A stretch of 64,000 bases of DNA from Tigriopus japonicus. Taxonomy: Eukaryota; Arthropoda; Copepoda; Harpacticoida; Harpacticidae. This document shows, in pieces, positions 9,750-23,800 of the stretch. Position numbers and translations under genes: made by a program. Under the pieces are notes generated by a model, which saw only the letters and a list, made by a program, of their open reading frames with translations, searched no databases and was not told the origin of the DNA. The first letter of the stretch is position 1. Every line of letters begins with the position of its first letter. Location of the stretch: NCBI GenBank assembly GCA_010645155.1, contig CM021319.1, positions 5,272,057 to 5,336,056 on the forward strand. Reading direction: 5' to 3'.

Positions 9750-12700
9750 ATGAGTTCGTGGTTTCCCTTTGAGTACCGTGATGTGGCTGCTTGGAGGGAG
9801 GATGGACTACCCTTGTCCACGCCTAGCAATGAGGCTGCCAAACATTTAGATGCAGCCATCGCTCAATTTGCCCTCATGGATGCTGATTCCAACGAAGGCG
9901 GACTCATGGCCTCCATGACAAAAGTCACAGAGGCTGACCCGGATTGTAATATGGCTAAAATTCTGATGCTGCAACTACAAGCTCAAGGTAAGATCTAGAA
10001 TACGCAACGAAATTAAACCAAAGAAATCATTGGGTTTTTTAAAATGATAAATTGAATATTTAAACAGCGCCAGTACGATTGATCGACACCAATTTTAGAA
10101 TAAATGTCATGCGCATGATAATGATTTTAATGGCCAGGAGTGTACAATAACGATAAACTTAAACAAGCGCTATTTATTCATTTATATATTTTTTATTTGA
10201 TTTTATCCTATCACTCTCATTGTCATTTTAACCCTTTAATTCACTTACTACCATCATTTGTTATATTGATATTGTTTCATCCACACAATTGTTTATCTAT
10301 CATTTTGGTGATTGAGTGTTTCTTACAAATATTCAATTGGATTTTTCTCTATAAAGTTAGTTGTAAGTCATCTTGTTTGTCTTGCACAAAATGCTTATTT
10401 CGGGAATAATTATCCTCTGATTGCTGATTTACTGAATGCCTCCAACTTCACTTCTTGAAACTGATTTTTCTTTCTGGAAGAAATTGAAACATTTCCAAAG
10501 TGAGCATGAATGTGAGCAAGAGAGCTTGTCAAGAACACTGCGTGTTCCAAGCCATGGCTATCTTTGGGTACAGTTTTTGTGACCAACACTTCGATTGAAT
10601 GAAGCCTTGTAGAACAAGTGTGATAAAATTCAGATCAAAAACATAAAAAGCTATCAAAGAACAACTTTTTTGCCCTTTTTGATTGTCGGGAAAATTCCGG
10701 ATTCTAAATCTAATTGCGTTGATTAATATTGGCGCTAATTTTATGTTCAGTTTAGAGACTCTAATTCGGTCAAACATATTGGCTCTGTCTTAATTTTCTC
10801 TCTTCTGATTTCTGCGCTAATTTTTTATGGCGATCAAAAAACCGCTCTATTTTGATTGTTGGTCATTTGATCCACTCTAAAGTTATAGGACACCGGAGGC
10901 TAGTTTTTTAAGACGCAAAGATCGATCTTAAGATCGTACTTTAGTACTGTAAGTTCGATCTTGAGATCGATCTTTGCGCTAAAAAAGCTAGCCTCAGTTG
11001 TTGCAGCTATTTGTTTCAGAATTTAGCTTCATTCTTCTGATTCTGTTTTGTCCGTATTTAATANNNNNNNNNNNNNNNNNNNNNNNNNNNNNNNNNNNNN
11101 NNNNNNNNNNNNNNNNNNNNNNNNNNNNNNNNNNNNNNNNNNNNNNNNNNNNNNNNNNNNNNNNNNNNTTTGATTGTCGGTCATTTGATCCACTCTAAAG
11201 TTATAGGACACCGGAGGCTAGTTTTTTAAGACGCAAAGATCGATCTTAAGATCGTACTTTAGTACTGTAAGTTCGATCTTGAGATCGATCTTTGCGCTAA
11301 AAAAACTAGCCTCAGTTGTTGCAGCTATTTGTTTCAGAATTTAGCTTCATTCTTCTGATTCTGTTTTGTCCGTATTTAATACATGTACAATATATTAACT
11401 TCAGTTCTGCTTTTTTTATTTGCTTTCTCCGAGTAGAACGAGGCCCACACATTGATGGTACCATGAAGAACAAGTGTTTGGCCTTTAAAGAACAATCAAA
11501 GAAAGTTTCTTTAAGTAGTTGGTGAGATTTGATAACGACATTGAAATTTTGTTGAATTTTCTGACTATTACGCTTATTCCTTAGGGAGGAAAAGCATTTG
11601 GAATGTGCTTTGGCTCTTTCTGAGTACGATATGTTAAAGGCTTGTCAGATCTGGGAGGATATTTTGGTGGATCATCCCAAAGACATGGCTAGTCTACAGA
11701 TGCTTTACTTTGCCCACTTAAACACTGGTCGAAGACGTGGCTTGAGAGACTCTGTCCTTCGGGTAATTGACCATTATCCTCCTTATGATCGATACTATGG
11801 GTAAGGCAAATTTCAATTGCAACTTTCACAAGTCTTCTAAAAAAATCTTTGGTATATTTTTTTTTAGGAACTTGCACGGAAAACTCTGCTTTGGTTATGA
11901 GGAAAACAACCAATTCGATTTGGGCTTCAAGGCTGGCACCAAGGCTTTGGAACATACACCTAAAGACATTTGGGCGATTCATGCCATGTCCCACGTTTAC
12001 CATGAAACTGGCCGGTAAGTAAAACAAACCTTCATTACAAGGGACTACTCTGCACAATAAAAATGGAGATAATTATCTTGACAATTATCAGATCAGGCGA
12101 TGGAATATCTTTTCTTGAGCGAGTTGAGAATGATTGGGTGAGCAATCCCAGTCCTGTGAAGAGACACGTTTGGTGGCACAAGAGTCTCTACTATTTCGAC
12201 TTGGGGGACTATGAAGAGGCTATTTCACTTTACGACGCCACCATTAAACCTCTGGCTTTCAAAGGTGAGATCTCATATGGGATTCATCATCTCATCTTTC
12301 CATTTTCTACTCCGTGTTCCAGAAAAAATGGCCTTTTCTCTGTCCGATGCCGCCTCTCTTCTCCTTCGCCTACAAACCCAAGATGCTCCCAAAGGTGTGG
12401 ACTTGAAAGAGCGTTGGTGTGAACTAGGTCAAGTCTACAAAGACCACATGAGCAACTCAATTGGGAACGTTTTCTACGATTTCCATCCTCTTGTGACCTT
12501 CTTATTCGGAGACAACAAAGATGGCGGACTCAAGCTTCAAGAACAAATCCAAGAACAAGCTCGAAGTGTGACCAAAAATAAGGATTTCAATTGTATGGTT
12601 GCCAATAAAGTGGGTGTAGAATTGGCCGAAGCCACAATAGCGTACAGTCGTCAAGATTACTCGCAAGTGGTGGAACATTTGAATCCTATTCGCTATGATG

Positions 12701-12900
12701 TTTTGGAACATTTGGGCGGAAGTCACGCCCAAAAGGATGTGATTCACATCATGCTTCTGGACGCTGCTCAAAGATCTGGTCAAGTAAATTTGGCCAAGCA
12801 GCTTCTGGCCGAACGATTGGCTTGGAACGGAGGCTCACTGAAGAATGATCAGTCCACTTTTAATGAGCGAATGGCCGCCAAAATGTCAATGGTGCATTGA
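9750..12900 (+). CDS. TTC38: Tetratricopeptide repeat protein 38 homologue
   Basis: Six coding exons can be joined in phase: 9750-9987, 11437-11521, 11585-11800, 11868-12014, 12092-12264 and 12323-12900 (stop TGA). The product is 478 aa, close to the roughly 470 aa of vertebrate TTC38. Resemblance to TTC38 runs along the whole length: the N-terminal SSWFPFEYRDVAAWREDG segment, KACQIWEDILVDHP, DIWAIHAMSHVYHETGR, and the C-terminal PIRYDVLEHLGGSHAQKDV. The repeats are TPR-like helical pairs. TTC38 is a conserved, probably cytosolic protein whose biochemical role is not well defined. Exon 2 was placed by phase and by the family's expected loop; its acceptor could be 3 bp earlier (11434). Intron 1 is about 1.45 kb and contains an N gap. 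The start is the first ATG in frame with the conserved N-terminus. Confidence 0.92.
10851..11063 (+). repeat. Left copy of a 213-bp duplication flanking an N gap, with a long hairpin
   Basis: This segment recurs almost identically at 11169-11381 on the other side of the N run, with one or two base differences. Inside it, about 10893-10997 forms a long imperfect palindrome. The arms run from GGAGGCTAG through GATCGATCTTAAGATCG and back through CGATCTTGAGATCGATC to GCTAGCC, around a short loop (TACTTTAGTACTGTAAGTT). It lies in intron 1 of the TTC38 gene. Confidence 0.9.
11064..11168. other. Assembly gap (105 N)
   Basis: A run of N within TTC38 intron 1. Because both flanks are the same 213-bp sequence, the gap may be an assembly artefact. 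Confidence 0.99.
11169..11381 (+). repeat. Right copy of the 213-bp gap-flanking duplication
   Basis: Nearly identical to 10851-11063, including the same hairpin (about 11208-11312). After this copy the sequence continues uniquely into TTC38 exon 2. Confidence 0.9.
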
Positions 12901-14871
12901 TTCTTAGATGATCAACTGTGAATTTTCTTTAATGAAAAAATAGAAGCACGCGGTAATTTTCGACTTAACAACTGCTCATGAATGTGATTTTCCATGTAAT
13001 TTTGAATTTCAAACCTAGGCGAAATTCACTTTTTAAGCGGATAGTCTGTATTATGCATGTTTACATGAGTGTTCAAAAAGCCAAAATTACTTCACAATAT
13101 CATTAACAAACAACATTTCTGTTATAACTCGAGATTATTGTTGTTATCATCATCATTATTATAACTTTATTTTTATAATATTCTATTCCAACCAAATCCA
13201 GTATCCCTTGTTGTTCATTACAGACAAATTTTAGTTTGCAACGAGTTTCGTGTTCGAAATAAATTCTTAATTATGATTTCATTGGTGCCTTTCAAGCAAA
13301 GCCTTTCTTTCATAACTTGAGTTAACAATATTTTGTCATACTTTACGTAAGTTATACGATGTAAAACGTTTGAATGGTTCATGGAATCCATTCTTTTCCG
13401 GAAACATTTAGCACACGTTTTAACCTTGGCGTTAGTCATTGCAAAAAGAAATATAATTCAATACTGCTTTCGAAAAAAACCATTGCAATTACAGCTGTTA
13501 CAAAATGTCATGCCATCCCATTACTCAATCGTTCTAAATAATGTTATGCATTGCAATATGTCACCAAGTATTTCAGTACAAATTCCCCGCTTTTCACCCT
13601 CCGTCTTCTGTGAAGAAATGATTTACTTCTAAAAACTAACCCTCGTTTACAGCTTTTGTTAGGATGCCTTATATCTTGAAGCACAATCAATTTTAGGTTA
13701 TTTATTCTAAAGACGCTTTAATTTATGCTAGCGTTGTAAAGAGTGGATATGCCTTTTGCAAGTGTCTTCACTCTCACTTTTTGATGTTGCCCAAGCGACT
13801 AAACGAGAGTTTCTTCGAACAAAGAATCACGTGTCTTTGTACTGTACACGTCTCAACCCATACACCACCCATTCCCAAAGGGGTCGAGAACGCCCAAAAC
13901 CAAACGCATACTTTGAACCATTTTTCAATTCCAAGTCTACCAACCTGATTGTTCTTTCCTCCACAAATCACAAACCTCAAGTTTTTTAGTCTTTCTCAGA
14001 CCTAAGCCCTAAAGTCACCCTGATTGATCTCAAGCCATTTGTGTCCAGGAGAAAAAAAAACACCAAATATCCTCCAACTTTAATGTAAGTTTACGGTCTT
14101 GCTCCCTTCCCAAAATCCAATTTGAAACCTCTCGCGGCCTTCTCCAACCTCTGGTTCGCCTATTCCATCAATTCGAACCTCTTCAGCTGGGTTTCTATTA
14201 GGATTTGGCAGCCTTTTTGATATGACGTCTTAGTAAAGCAGAATAAGAAGTGAAGCAAGCACCAGCCAAACTAGCTTCAATCGACATTGGGTAGGTAGGT
14301 AGATAGATAGAAGGAATGAGGAGCCCGCCCACGCTCCAAAGTCATGCCATACTGGATATCAAGGACAATGATTGACTATTACGTGTTGCCGTTGTCGTTC
14401 CAGACAACCAATGTAGAACGTAGGACAAGCAAGCTGGAGTGAAATGGGACGGACGAAGGTCATGTGTAGTTTGCGAGATCTTTGAGGTCACAACTTGGCC
14501 TTCATCCAATTTCTATAACCGAGTTATGTGCATTCACCGGATTCTCGGCTCATATCCGATCATATTTTTTTCAAAACGGTAACCGTCAGTGTGGAAATAT
14601 AATTGAACTTTTAATTTTTTATGAAGGTACTATGATGATAGTTAGAAGTACGTTATACAAATTTATGATGCTATAAGAATTAGTGTAAATTATGATAGGA
14701 TCTATGCATGAATCCCCGAATTGAGGTCTCGATTGAACGGAGAAAGTGGGCTGGGTTGAGACGCAGCCACATAGCTATTGCAATCCAATCGGGTCAAGTG
14801 ACATCTCCTTCAAATCATGCCCTAAAAAGAGCATTCGTCCGTTCGTTAGTGTTGTTTTTACTCATCGGTGA
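12901..14871. other. Intergenic between TTC38 and UBR genes
   Basis: Contains the TTC38 3' UTR; an AATAAA at 13258-13263 is a candidate poly(A) signal about 360 bp past the stop. It also contains the 5' region of the UBR gene. A TAGA/GTAG microsatellite-like stretch lies near 14290-14310. No other gene was recognised. Confidence 0.5.
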
Positions 14872-17800
14872 ATGTCATGTCCTTCGCAGAGACCGCCCAA
14901 AATGGCCTCAGGGCGGATTCCGGCCGGAGCCGAGACCTCGGATGACACGTCGTCCAATTCGTCGGGTTGGGAATATTACGACGACGACGTGGCCTTGTCC
15001 GACTTTTGGCAAGCTATGGTGGATCGACAAACCGAGAATCCGGCTCCTTTATGGCTTCAGATGGAATCCGAATCGCATCCCGGGATTGAGAAGTTCCTCG
15101 AGTTTTGGCGGGTAATGGTACCGCGATTATTGTCACCCACGTGTGGCAAGACCTCCTTGGACCAGACCTACGATGCCAATCGGATCAAGGCCGCTCTCCT
15201 GGATCCATTGGAGTCCTTTATTGCCGGGGGAGTGGGTTGTGAAGAGGAAGTGATTAAGGTGAGGAAATTGTGAAACTTGCCAGGTTCATGGACGTCCACT
15301 TCAAGAAATCCTGAGTAGAGTTGGTCGAATCCGATCACTGTGATGACAGGCCATTCATGGAAAAGTTCTTAGGGCTTTTATTTGCCCTCTAGCTGTCTCA
15401 TGGACATCAAATTTAATCACACTTAAACAAGTTCTTTAAATAGGAAAAAGTCACTGTAATTTCAACCGAGACAAGAAAATGAAATTGAAGCGCTGATTTA
15501 GTATTTGAATAAACTTTGAACACTTAATGCACCAACCCGTGGTTTTTGTCATTGAACCATTGCACTTGGAAAAATTTGGGTTATACAAATCTTCTAAATA
15601 TGAATACAAAGAGAGGTTTTGAAGGAATTTGCTTCTATCATTGCAGGTTTTGGCTCAGAATGACACGCCTCCGGCTCTTTGTGGGTACGTGTTTAAGTTC
15701 GGTGAAGCCGTTTATTCTTGTCGCGATTGCGGCCAAGACACAACGTGTGTACTTTGCTCGGAATGTTTCAAGCACTCTGAGCACAAGAACCATCGATATC
15801 GGATGTCCACCACGGAAGGAGGAGGATATTGCGATTGTGGTGATCACGAGGCCTTTCTTCAACACGCCCTTTGTAGTAAACATTCGGCCATGAACGTGGA
15901 TCAGATTTCGAGTGGGGAAGTGTTGAAGACGTTTCCCGAAGAGATCAAAAACCGAACCCGGAAGTTGTTCCACGAGATCATTCAATACTGCTTTATCGTG
16001 ACCTCGGCCAAAAAGAAATACGAGGAGCTTTTGGTTGGCAACAAAGAAAAAGAACTCTGGCCCGAATTGAAATACTGCTTCGAGGTACAGATACTATTCA
16101 AATTACAAATTAGTGAAAATAGAATACAAAGAGTCCAAACTAAAAATTGACATGATCAAAAGTTAAACCTGATGTGAAAGATACTTAATAATTAGTTAAG
16201 TATCAACCTATTTTGTTCGTCAATGTAATTTCCATAAGGAATGATCTTCCTTCAACTTCAATCCATTCGAGTTAGTCTAGTTCTAATTTCTAGTTAGTTT
16301 CTAGGATATCTATCTAGATTCTAGTTAGATCTAGAATCTAGATAGATATCCTTGGATAGTTTTGGACCCTTTTTGATCAAACCCTCTTCTTGTGTTCTCC
16401 AGTTCAGTAACTATTGTTTGATGATACTGAACGACAACTCTCATTCGTATCCCGATGTGACCAATTTCATCCGCAATTCGTTTGGTTCGGCTCATTGCTC
16501 GGAACGGCAAGCTCAAGATCTGACCGAACTAGCCGACAAAGATGGTCGATGTATGCTCAAAGTGAGCACTTACAAGGTACATTTGAAACTAATTTTCATT
16601 TCGAATTTATGGTTGTACCTTGGAAGTGAACTTAACTTAATTGCTGCAGGATTGTGCTACTCTAAGGGACAAAATCGATCGATTGTCTCGTCGCCAAAGT
16701 CTGCCAATTGGGACGAGTATCTTACCCGCGTATGTGGTGGCTCATCAGAACTTTGCCATTCGTTTGATCGAATGGCTGCCCAAACTATTCCACAAATGCT
16801 CAGGATTCCGAGCTCTTTTTGCTGAAGTGGCCTTGTCCATGGAAGAGCAAGATCTGATTATACTTCCCAATAGCGACAAAGAGGAAAAGATCAACGCTGC
16901 CAAAGCCATTCTAATCACCGATCATCGAGCTTGGAAAGAGCTACGAAAGGCTTGGATCAATGTGGTCATTGAAGGTATCTTGAAGGAATACGATTCCAAG
17001 TTGAAGTTTGCTCGACTCTTTGCCCGGAACTACAAGTTCATCATGGACGAGTTTATTCGGGATGAGCAAGAGTCCGATGTGACCATCGTCAACTTGACGG
17101 TGCAAATGTTCACCGTGAAATCCATTGCACACATCTTGATCGAGGAAGAGAATTTGTTCTACGAGGTTGTGAACTTCCTCAAAACCCTTCTGTCTTCTCA
17201 CAATGACGGTATGTAGATCAATTATTACCCGTCAACGACTTCCTTAGTATCTATTTTCTATTTTCAGATCAATATTTCAAGTTGGAATCATGGATGGAAG
17301 ATGAAAAAGATCTGTACTTGAAATCGCAGTCTGCTATCACCGATCTAATGTTCCTCCTTCGTGTTCCCATCGAAGAGGGTCGATACAACGACACAGTTCG
17401 AGCCAGTTTTAGCCGGGGTGTGGACAAGTTTGTGCAACTCCTTGGCCTTCTTCAGGTCCGATCTTAAAATAAGTTTTTCCCTCTTGAAACTTAATATAAT
17501 TGGTGGTTTTCAATTTCAGTTGTCGGACCCTTTTAAGCGACAAACGGGTAATCACGTGGAATTCGAGTCCCGAGAATGGGAATATGTCGGCAGTATGATT
17601 GCCTCTTTGGCTGGAGTGAGTGGACAAATTCAGAAATGGTGCAGTCGGGATAAGGCGATTCTGATCAATACCACATCGTAAGAAATTTGAATTCCCGAAA
17701 GTTGACAATCTTCTTGATTTTTTGACCTCTTTTCTCACAGTGCCATCTTGAAAGCCATTACGAATCACAATAGTGACTTTCACCTCGAGATGAGCGAGAA

Positions 17801-20800
17801 AGTCTGTCAAGTGGGCTCGATCACCACCAAATATATGGTTCCCGAGGTCAACATTTACACGGAAAAAATCTCGGTGAATGTGCCTTTCCAGCGGTTTTTG
17901 GCCAGCATTCTTCCCGCTTACAGCAGTCACGCCGGAGGTAAGATCAATCCATTTCATGTCGGACCAATCAAATATGACATTCTTTTCCATTCCAGAGTTT
18001 GCTCGGAAACTGAAGCAACGGATCGAATCTCATGGGGATCCGGTTCTGATCGCAAATTTTGCTCTCACTTCGGTGGCCGTTTTATGCTCTATAACGGCGG
18101 GTTTGTGGAAACGGAATGGTACTCCAGTTCGTGGACGAGCCTTCCTTTACCACAATTTCTACACTTTCCCATCGCTCAAGCGCAATGACTTGATTCTTTT
18201 GCAAGCCACGGCTTGTCTTTTGGAAGATCCGGGTCGTTTGGTCATGACTTTGCTCCAACGATTCCGTCTCATCTCGTGGGCCAATTGTAAATTAGAGTCC
18301 AAACCTGCTCTATTGGCAGGCGATTTCATCGAGAGCACGGTCAAGATGGGCCAAGAGTTCCTGGGTTTGATCACGGCTCTTGTCATGGAACGACACATTC
18401 ATAATGTGGGCAAAGTGTCGGATCGAGAGGAACTGCGCCATCGAATGATCCAAATCTTGTGTAGTGAGGGCATGACGCATTCTGTGGTGGTGAAAAAGCT
18501 TGAAATAGGACAAGACGACGTGCCTTTTGGCGATGAGGTGCTCAAAGAAGTGGCCGAGTTGAAACCCTCACCCACTGAAAGGGGCAAGAAGGTGTATGAA
18601 GTTCGACCAGGTAAAAAATTACAAGAACTACACGGTGTTGATTTGAGTTGCAGAAGGCAATGGTAATTTTCGTAGACACATTTGAGACCGATTTTGAAGA
18701 GTTGACTAGGCAATGCTAAAAATTTACTTGGATATTGCATATGAGCCTTTGGGCAAATCACTCTAGGTATTCTTTAAAACATCATATGTGATTTGAAATC
18801 AGTTTTAAAATATTGAACAAACCTATTTCACGGAACAATTTTCAATTGCACTCATCAATCGATTTTTTTTTGGAAGGACATTGCCAGAATATTATTGGAT
18901 TGAATAAGAAATAATGTTTTCTTAATTCAACAACTTAGATGAATACGTCTAAAGCGCTTTTCAAAGAAGCATGAGATCAATGAAATTGTGCCAATGTGGT
19001 TTCTTTGTGAATGAGGGAAGCTCAGTAAACATCAGCTGGGCCTGATTGTTTCCCCCGTAGCTCGGTCATGGCCTCTGGTGTCGCGTTTCTTGACTGAAAT
19101 TTCACGATCGTATCTCATTCTCCCCCCTTTGTTGCGGAGCAACTGACCGTTCGAAATATTTGATCGAACGTAGAACAGGAAAGAACAGACGCACCACAAA
19201 AGGGCGGCGCAACACTACGGAGCACAAAATCAACAACATTTTTCTCACTGTGCTTATCCTATTGACAAATTTTTTTCTTAGTTCTTCATGCGGCATTGCC
19301 TGCCATCTCAAAACTGGTTTCAAAAGACTTCGGAACTTTAAGTTGACTTATTCACCTTCAATTGACATCATGACCAATTTTAGGACCCTACTCTATATTT
19401 TGTCCTAATTTCAGAGTTCTTATCCCATTACAATCCATTTTACTACTATTACTCGCAAGAACAGCATTCTAAAGCTTGGGACAAGCAGATCGAGATCAAA
19501 CGCAAGAACAAGGAGAGACCCGTGTGTCCTCCACCAGAGCAGCCTCCACTCACACCTGTGTTTAGTCGACTCACCAAGATTCTATCCTCCCCGCCAATGA
19601 TGCAAGTCATCGAAACGACACTCAAGAGGTCAGTCATTCATAAAATATCTTATTCCTGTTAAACTGTGACTTCAAATGTGGTCTGTTTGTACAGGGCCTC
19701 GACCAAGAGCAAGTTGTTGAGTCCCAAGATGGTGATTCAAGTGTGTTATCTCATCATGCAAGGCTACCAAGATGACATTATGACCAACGAGTCGGATTTC
19801 GCCAAATTTGCCGAAGAGCTCGATTTTGTAGGGTTGCTCCAGAAGGCACTAGAGCCCGCGAATGAAGAACTTAAAACAAAAGAGCTGTCGGAATACATCC
19901 AATACACTCTGGATCGAGCCAACGAAGCTCGAGAATTGATCTTGAACATTGCTCGGTCTGATGACCGTGAATCACCTTCAACCAAAGGTGATCAGGATGA
20001 AGCTCAAGCCCGAAAAAGACGAGCTGCGGCTGCGGCCAATCGTCGACACAAACTCATGGCCCAAATGAGTCAAATGCAGGATAAATTCGCCAAAGAAAAC
20101 GCGGCCGTTCTCGAGAAAATGGAAGTCGATGTGGACTTGGGAGCGGCATCTGGTCGAGTGCTTAAATTGGAGGATCACGTGGATCCAATCGCCATTGGAC
20201 CCGGAAGAACGAGCATTGCCGTTTCTGAGCCAAAGTAAGAACGTTTCCGGATCTCAAAATATGACTCGGCCAGCATTTTTGGAGGACTGAAAAAAAGTAG
20301 TCTTAAAAAGGCCAAAATGATGGGGAGCAAAAAAGACTTAACCTTTTCTTAATTTGCCAAGTTTGGGTCAAAACCATTTGGTCTATTTTTTTCCTTCGGT
20401 CCAAAAGTTTTGGGCTTGTTCTTTATGGGAACCGCGGCAAAAGAAAAAAATGCTCCCAAATACAGCCAAGTTTTTTTTTTATTTAGATTAAAAACTTGTC
20501 TAATACTAGCTTAAGTGATGTTAAATGATATCCCCTTTGCAGATACACCTGTATTTTGTGCCAAGAAGATTCTACCTCACTCGAAGTGGATGGTGAAAAT
20601 AATGCTTTTGTGATGGCAGCTTATATTCAGAGGTGCATGGTGTTGAGTCAAAGCCAAAATTGGGCGGATCGAAACCGTGGCAAGTGTTCGGAAGAATATT
20701 TGCCCTCGAGTTTAGATTGTGGACCATTGGTCACGAGTTGTGGACATCCAATGCATTCGTTGTGCTTTCAGAACTACTTTGACAGTCTCGTCCAGAAAGA

Positions 20801-23800
20801 ACGGGAACGCCAACATAAGTGAGTGGAATTAATCTTTTCATGAAGCGAAACAAGTTTTAACTATTGGGTTCGTTTCAGTGCCATGTTCCAGTTGATCATC
20901 AATTACAATGTGAACAAGTCTGAATATCTATGTCCCATCTGCGAGCGCTTATCTGTGGGCTTTTTGCCTCTGGTTCCATCTTTGTCTAAGCTTATTCCGC
21001 TGATCCCGCCCTCTGAAACTCCTTTCAAGGAATGGGTCATGCAAATGAGCCTCAAAGCCAGTCAAAAAGAAGTGGAGACGCTGAAGGCGGATTTTATTCC
21101 CAAAAGTGTCATACCCAAGTTGGTGTTCACCAACAAAAGGGCCCTCAAATCAGCCACATCGCCTCCAAAACTGCCCAAAGATTTGATTAGTCAAATGGGC
21201 GTGTACTCGGCCAATCTGGGAAACGTAAGTCAACTTTCATCCATGATGCTTGCTGGTCAAATCCAGCAACAAGGTGTATTTTTTAAGCTGGTAAAGTCAA
21301 AAAAAAAATTTGAAGAAATATGGCTGATTTTTTCGAGAAAAAAAAAAGAAATTTTGAGAACTTTAAATAACTATATAAATTTGTAATATACTTTCTTCCC
21401 CTAAGAAAGGTTCGGGATCCTTCCTATGAGATTAAAGTAGATAAAAAGGGAGTGTGCACAATTTATAGCGAATCAAAGTAGTCCTGGCTTAAAATGCTTT
21501 TAAGAGAGTGAGTCACATTAGAGCCATGTCAAAAGAGAGGGAGGCATCAATTTTCAGTTCAGCAGAAATTTATAATTCATGACAAGTCAAATCAGTTAGT
21601 GAACAATGTCTGCAGAGCTCACAATGACCCAAAAGGAAGAGGAAAAAGTTTCCTACCAAGGCTACATTTTGGGGGCAAAGTTCTCGGCAACCGAATGCCA
21701 ACATACAGGGTTGGAGGCCGAAGTCTAGACGCTGTAAGACTCTGATGAATATAATTTTCGATGGTTTTTTTTTTCAAATTTACATTTACAAAGTCTCAAA
21801 ATAGAAGTTTTAGTGTTTACCTTTCCCAGTTGGAGCCCCTGGATATACTGTACATGATTTCATGGCATTGATGAGATAATTGGAATAGTTGGCACAGTAT
21901 TTATAGGAAATGTGTCCTTCATGAATAAAAATATTACTATGCTTGTGAAAGGTTTTTAATTAAAAATAGCCTCTAGATTATTTAAAAGCTTAAACGCTCC
22001 ACCTCACCTCAGGAAATACGTTGTTGAAAGAAAGTAAAATGGTGCCGATCGCTTGTCCAATGATCAAATTATGTCAATATTAAGAAAACTTGCCCTTTTT
22101 AAGGGACTTCTAGAATATTTGTCCCTACTCAATATATTTATTTGAGTTATTTTTTGCATTTTGAATTTTTAAAAGCTTCTAAACTAGAAACATCGTCTTT
22201 ATCCATGAGTATTGTTTCTTTTTTTTTAAACAGAGGGCCCTAGACTTGGCACCCACCGAAGAGGATTTTCGACTTTACCAACTGTCTTACGAAGCGAGTG
22301 CATTTGCATTGCACATGACGCAAGCTGCCAAGGAACATCTCAAAATGACCGAATCGCTTTCCTCGCGAGATCAAGACGCACTTCGATCCCTTATACGCAC
22401 CTCTCTAGTCCTGCCCATTTCCAAAGAAAAGGTTAGTTGGGCCATGTAATTGAAGCCCATGAGATAACGTCCACACTTCCACTGTGTATTATTTGTATTC
22501 CAGACGGGAGCCACGAATGGACATCACTTCCGATATCTGCGAGCTAATGCTCTCTACCTGCTCTCTGTGGTCTTACTTAATGATCAAAAGCTGCACATGT
22601 TGGAAGTGGATCCTCTGAACTGCCTAATAGCGCTCACAGCCGCTTTGCCTAACTTTGGGGACGAATTGTATTCATTTGGGAAGCAAGTAAGGCATCTCAA
22701 ATAATCCATCATATTTTGTCTTTAACACTTATTTGATGAACAGATTTTTATTGAGATACTAGGATTCACTTAAATTCTTAACCATTTCATAAAAGTAGAA
22801 ACGAAATTGTTTGAAATACGTTTAGTTTTCTTTACTAAACTTCTTGCATCACTATTTTGTTTCTTTACAAGCATAGCACATCTTCAAGGATATTATACAA
22901 AAGTAACACGTTATTGTCTTCAAGTTGGAAGTGTCCTTCAAGGCTGTCAAGCTTAAAAAAAATCTGTTTAGATGTTTTTAACAACCTTAAAGATCACTTT
23001 TTAAACCAATTGCAAATTCATTTTCACCGTCGGTTAATTTATATGCCATATTAATGGGCCTATGTACTTGCCATGCGGGCCGAAGTCCGTAGAAGATGTT
23101 TATTTAGCCGAACTCCAACGTTCTAATTTTTCCTTTTTAAGGACCACCACATCCTGAAACTTTGCTTCATGATGGAGCTGCTGCAAATTCTTCATGGATT
23201 CCACCCAATTCCCATCGTTCGTAATGAAGACGGAGAAGAGCAAACCCCGAGCTTACCTCCTTCATGGATCGAAGAGGAGCAAACCATGACCAGATTATTC
23301 CGCGATCTTGCCGCTCACACTGGCCATTCGGATCGAGGGATTCCGCACAATCTGGCGAGTCAGATCAAGAAGAAACTGATGCACTTTATGCGCTGCGCCA
23401 GCCTTTTCTATCACTATTACACAGACGTGCCTTTGCCAAGGAAAGAGAGCTATGTCGACCTTTGTTTGTATTTGGGATTGCCCAATAGTCTCAAATCCGT
23501 GGTAGAAGACCCGGGTTGTCAGGAGATCTTGGAAAGGTTCCTCAGAAGTCCGAATTTGAGCCATTACCCCAAACATGATCGCCCGCCAAAAGTGAGGAAG
23601 TTCATTGATCTGCCCACGGATTACACGACGCTCATTGACAAGGCTGCCTCGTTCAAGTGCCCGAATAGCGCGAGTGGAGAATCTAAAAAGCCATTGCTGT
23701 GCCTTGTTTGTGGAGAAATGATCTGCTCAAGAGTAAGTGTTTGACTTTATGTTGAAATATTGTATTTCCTTCACTGACCTCAGGAATAGTTGGAGAAGTT

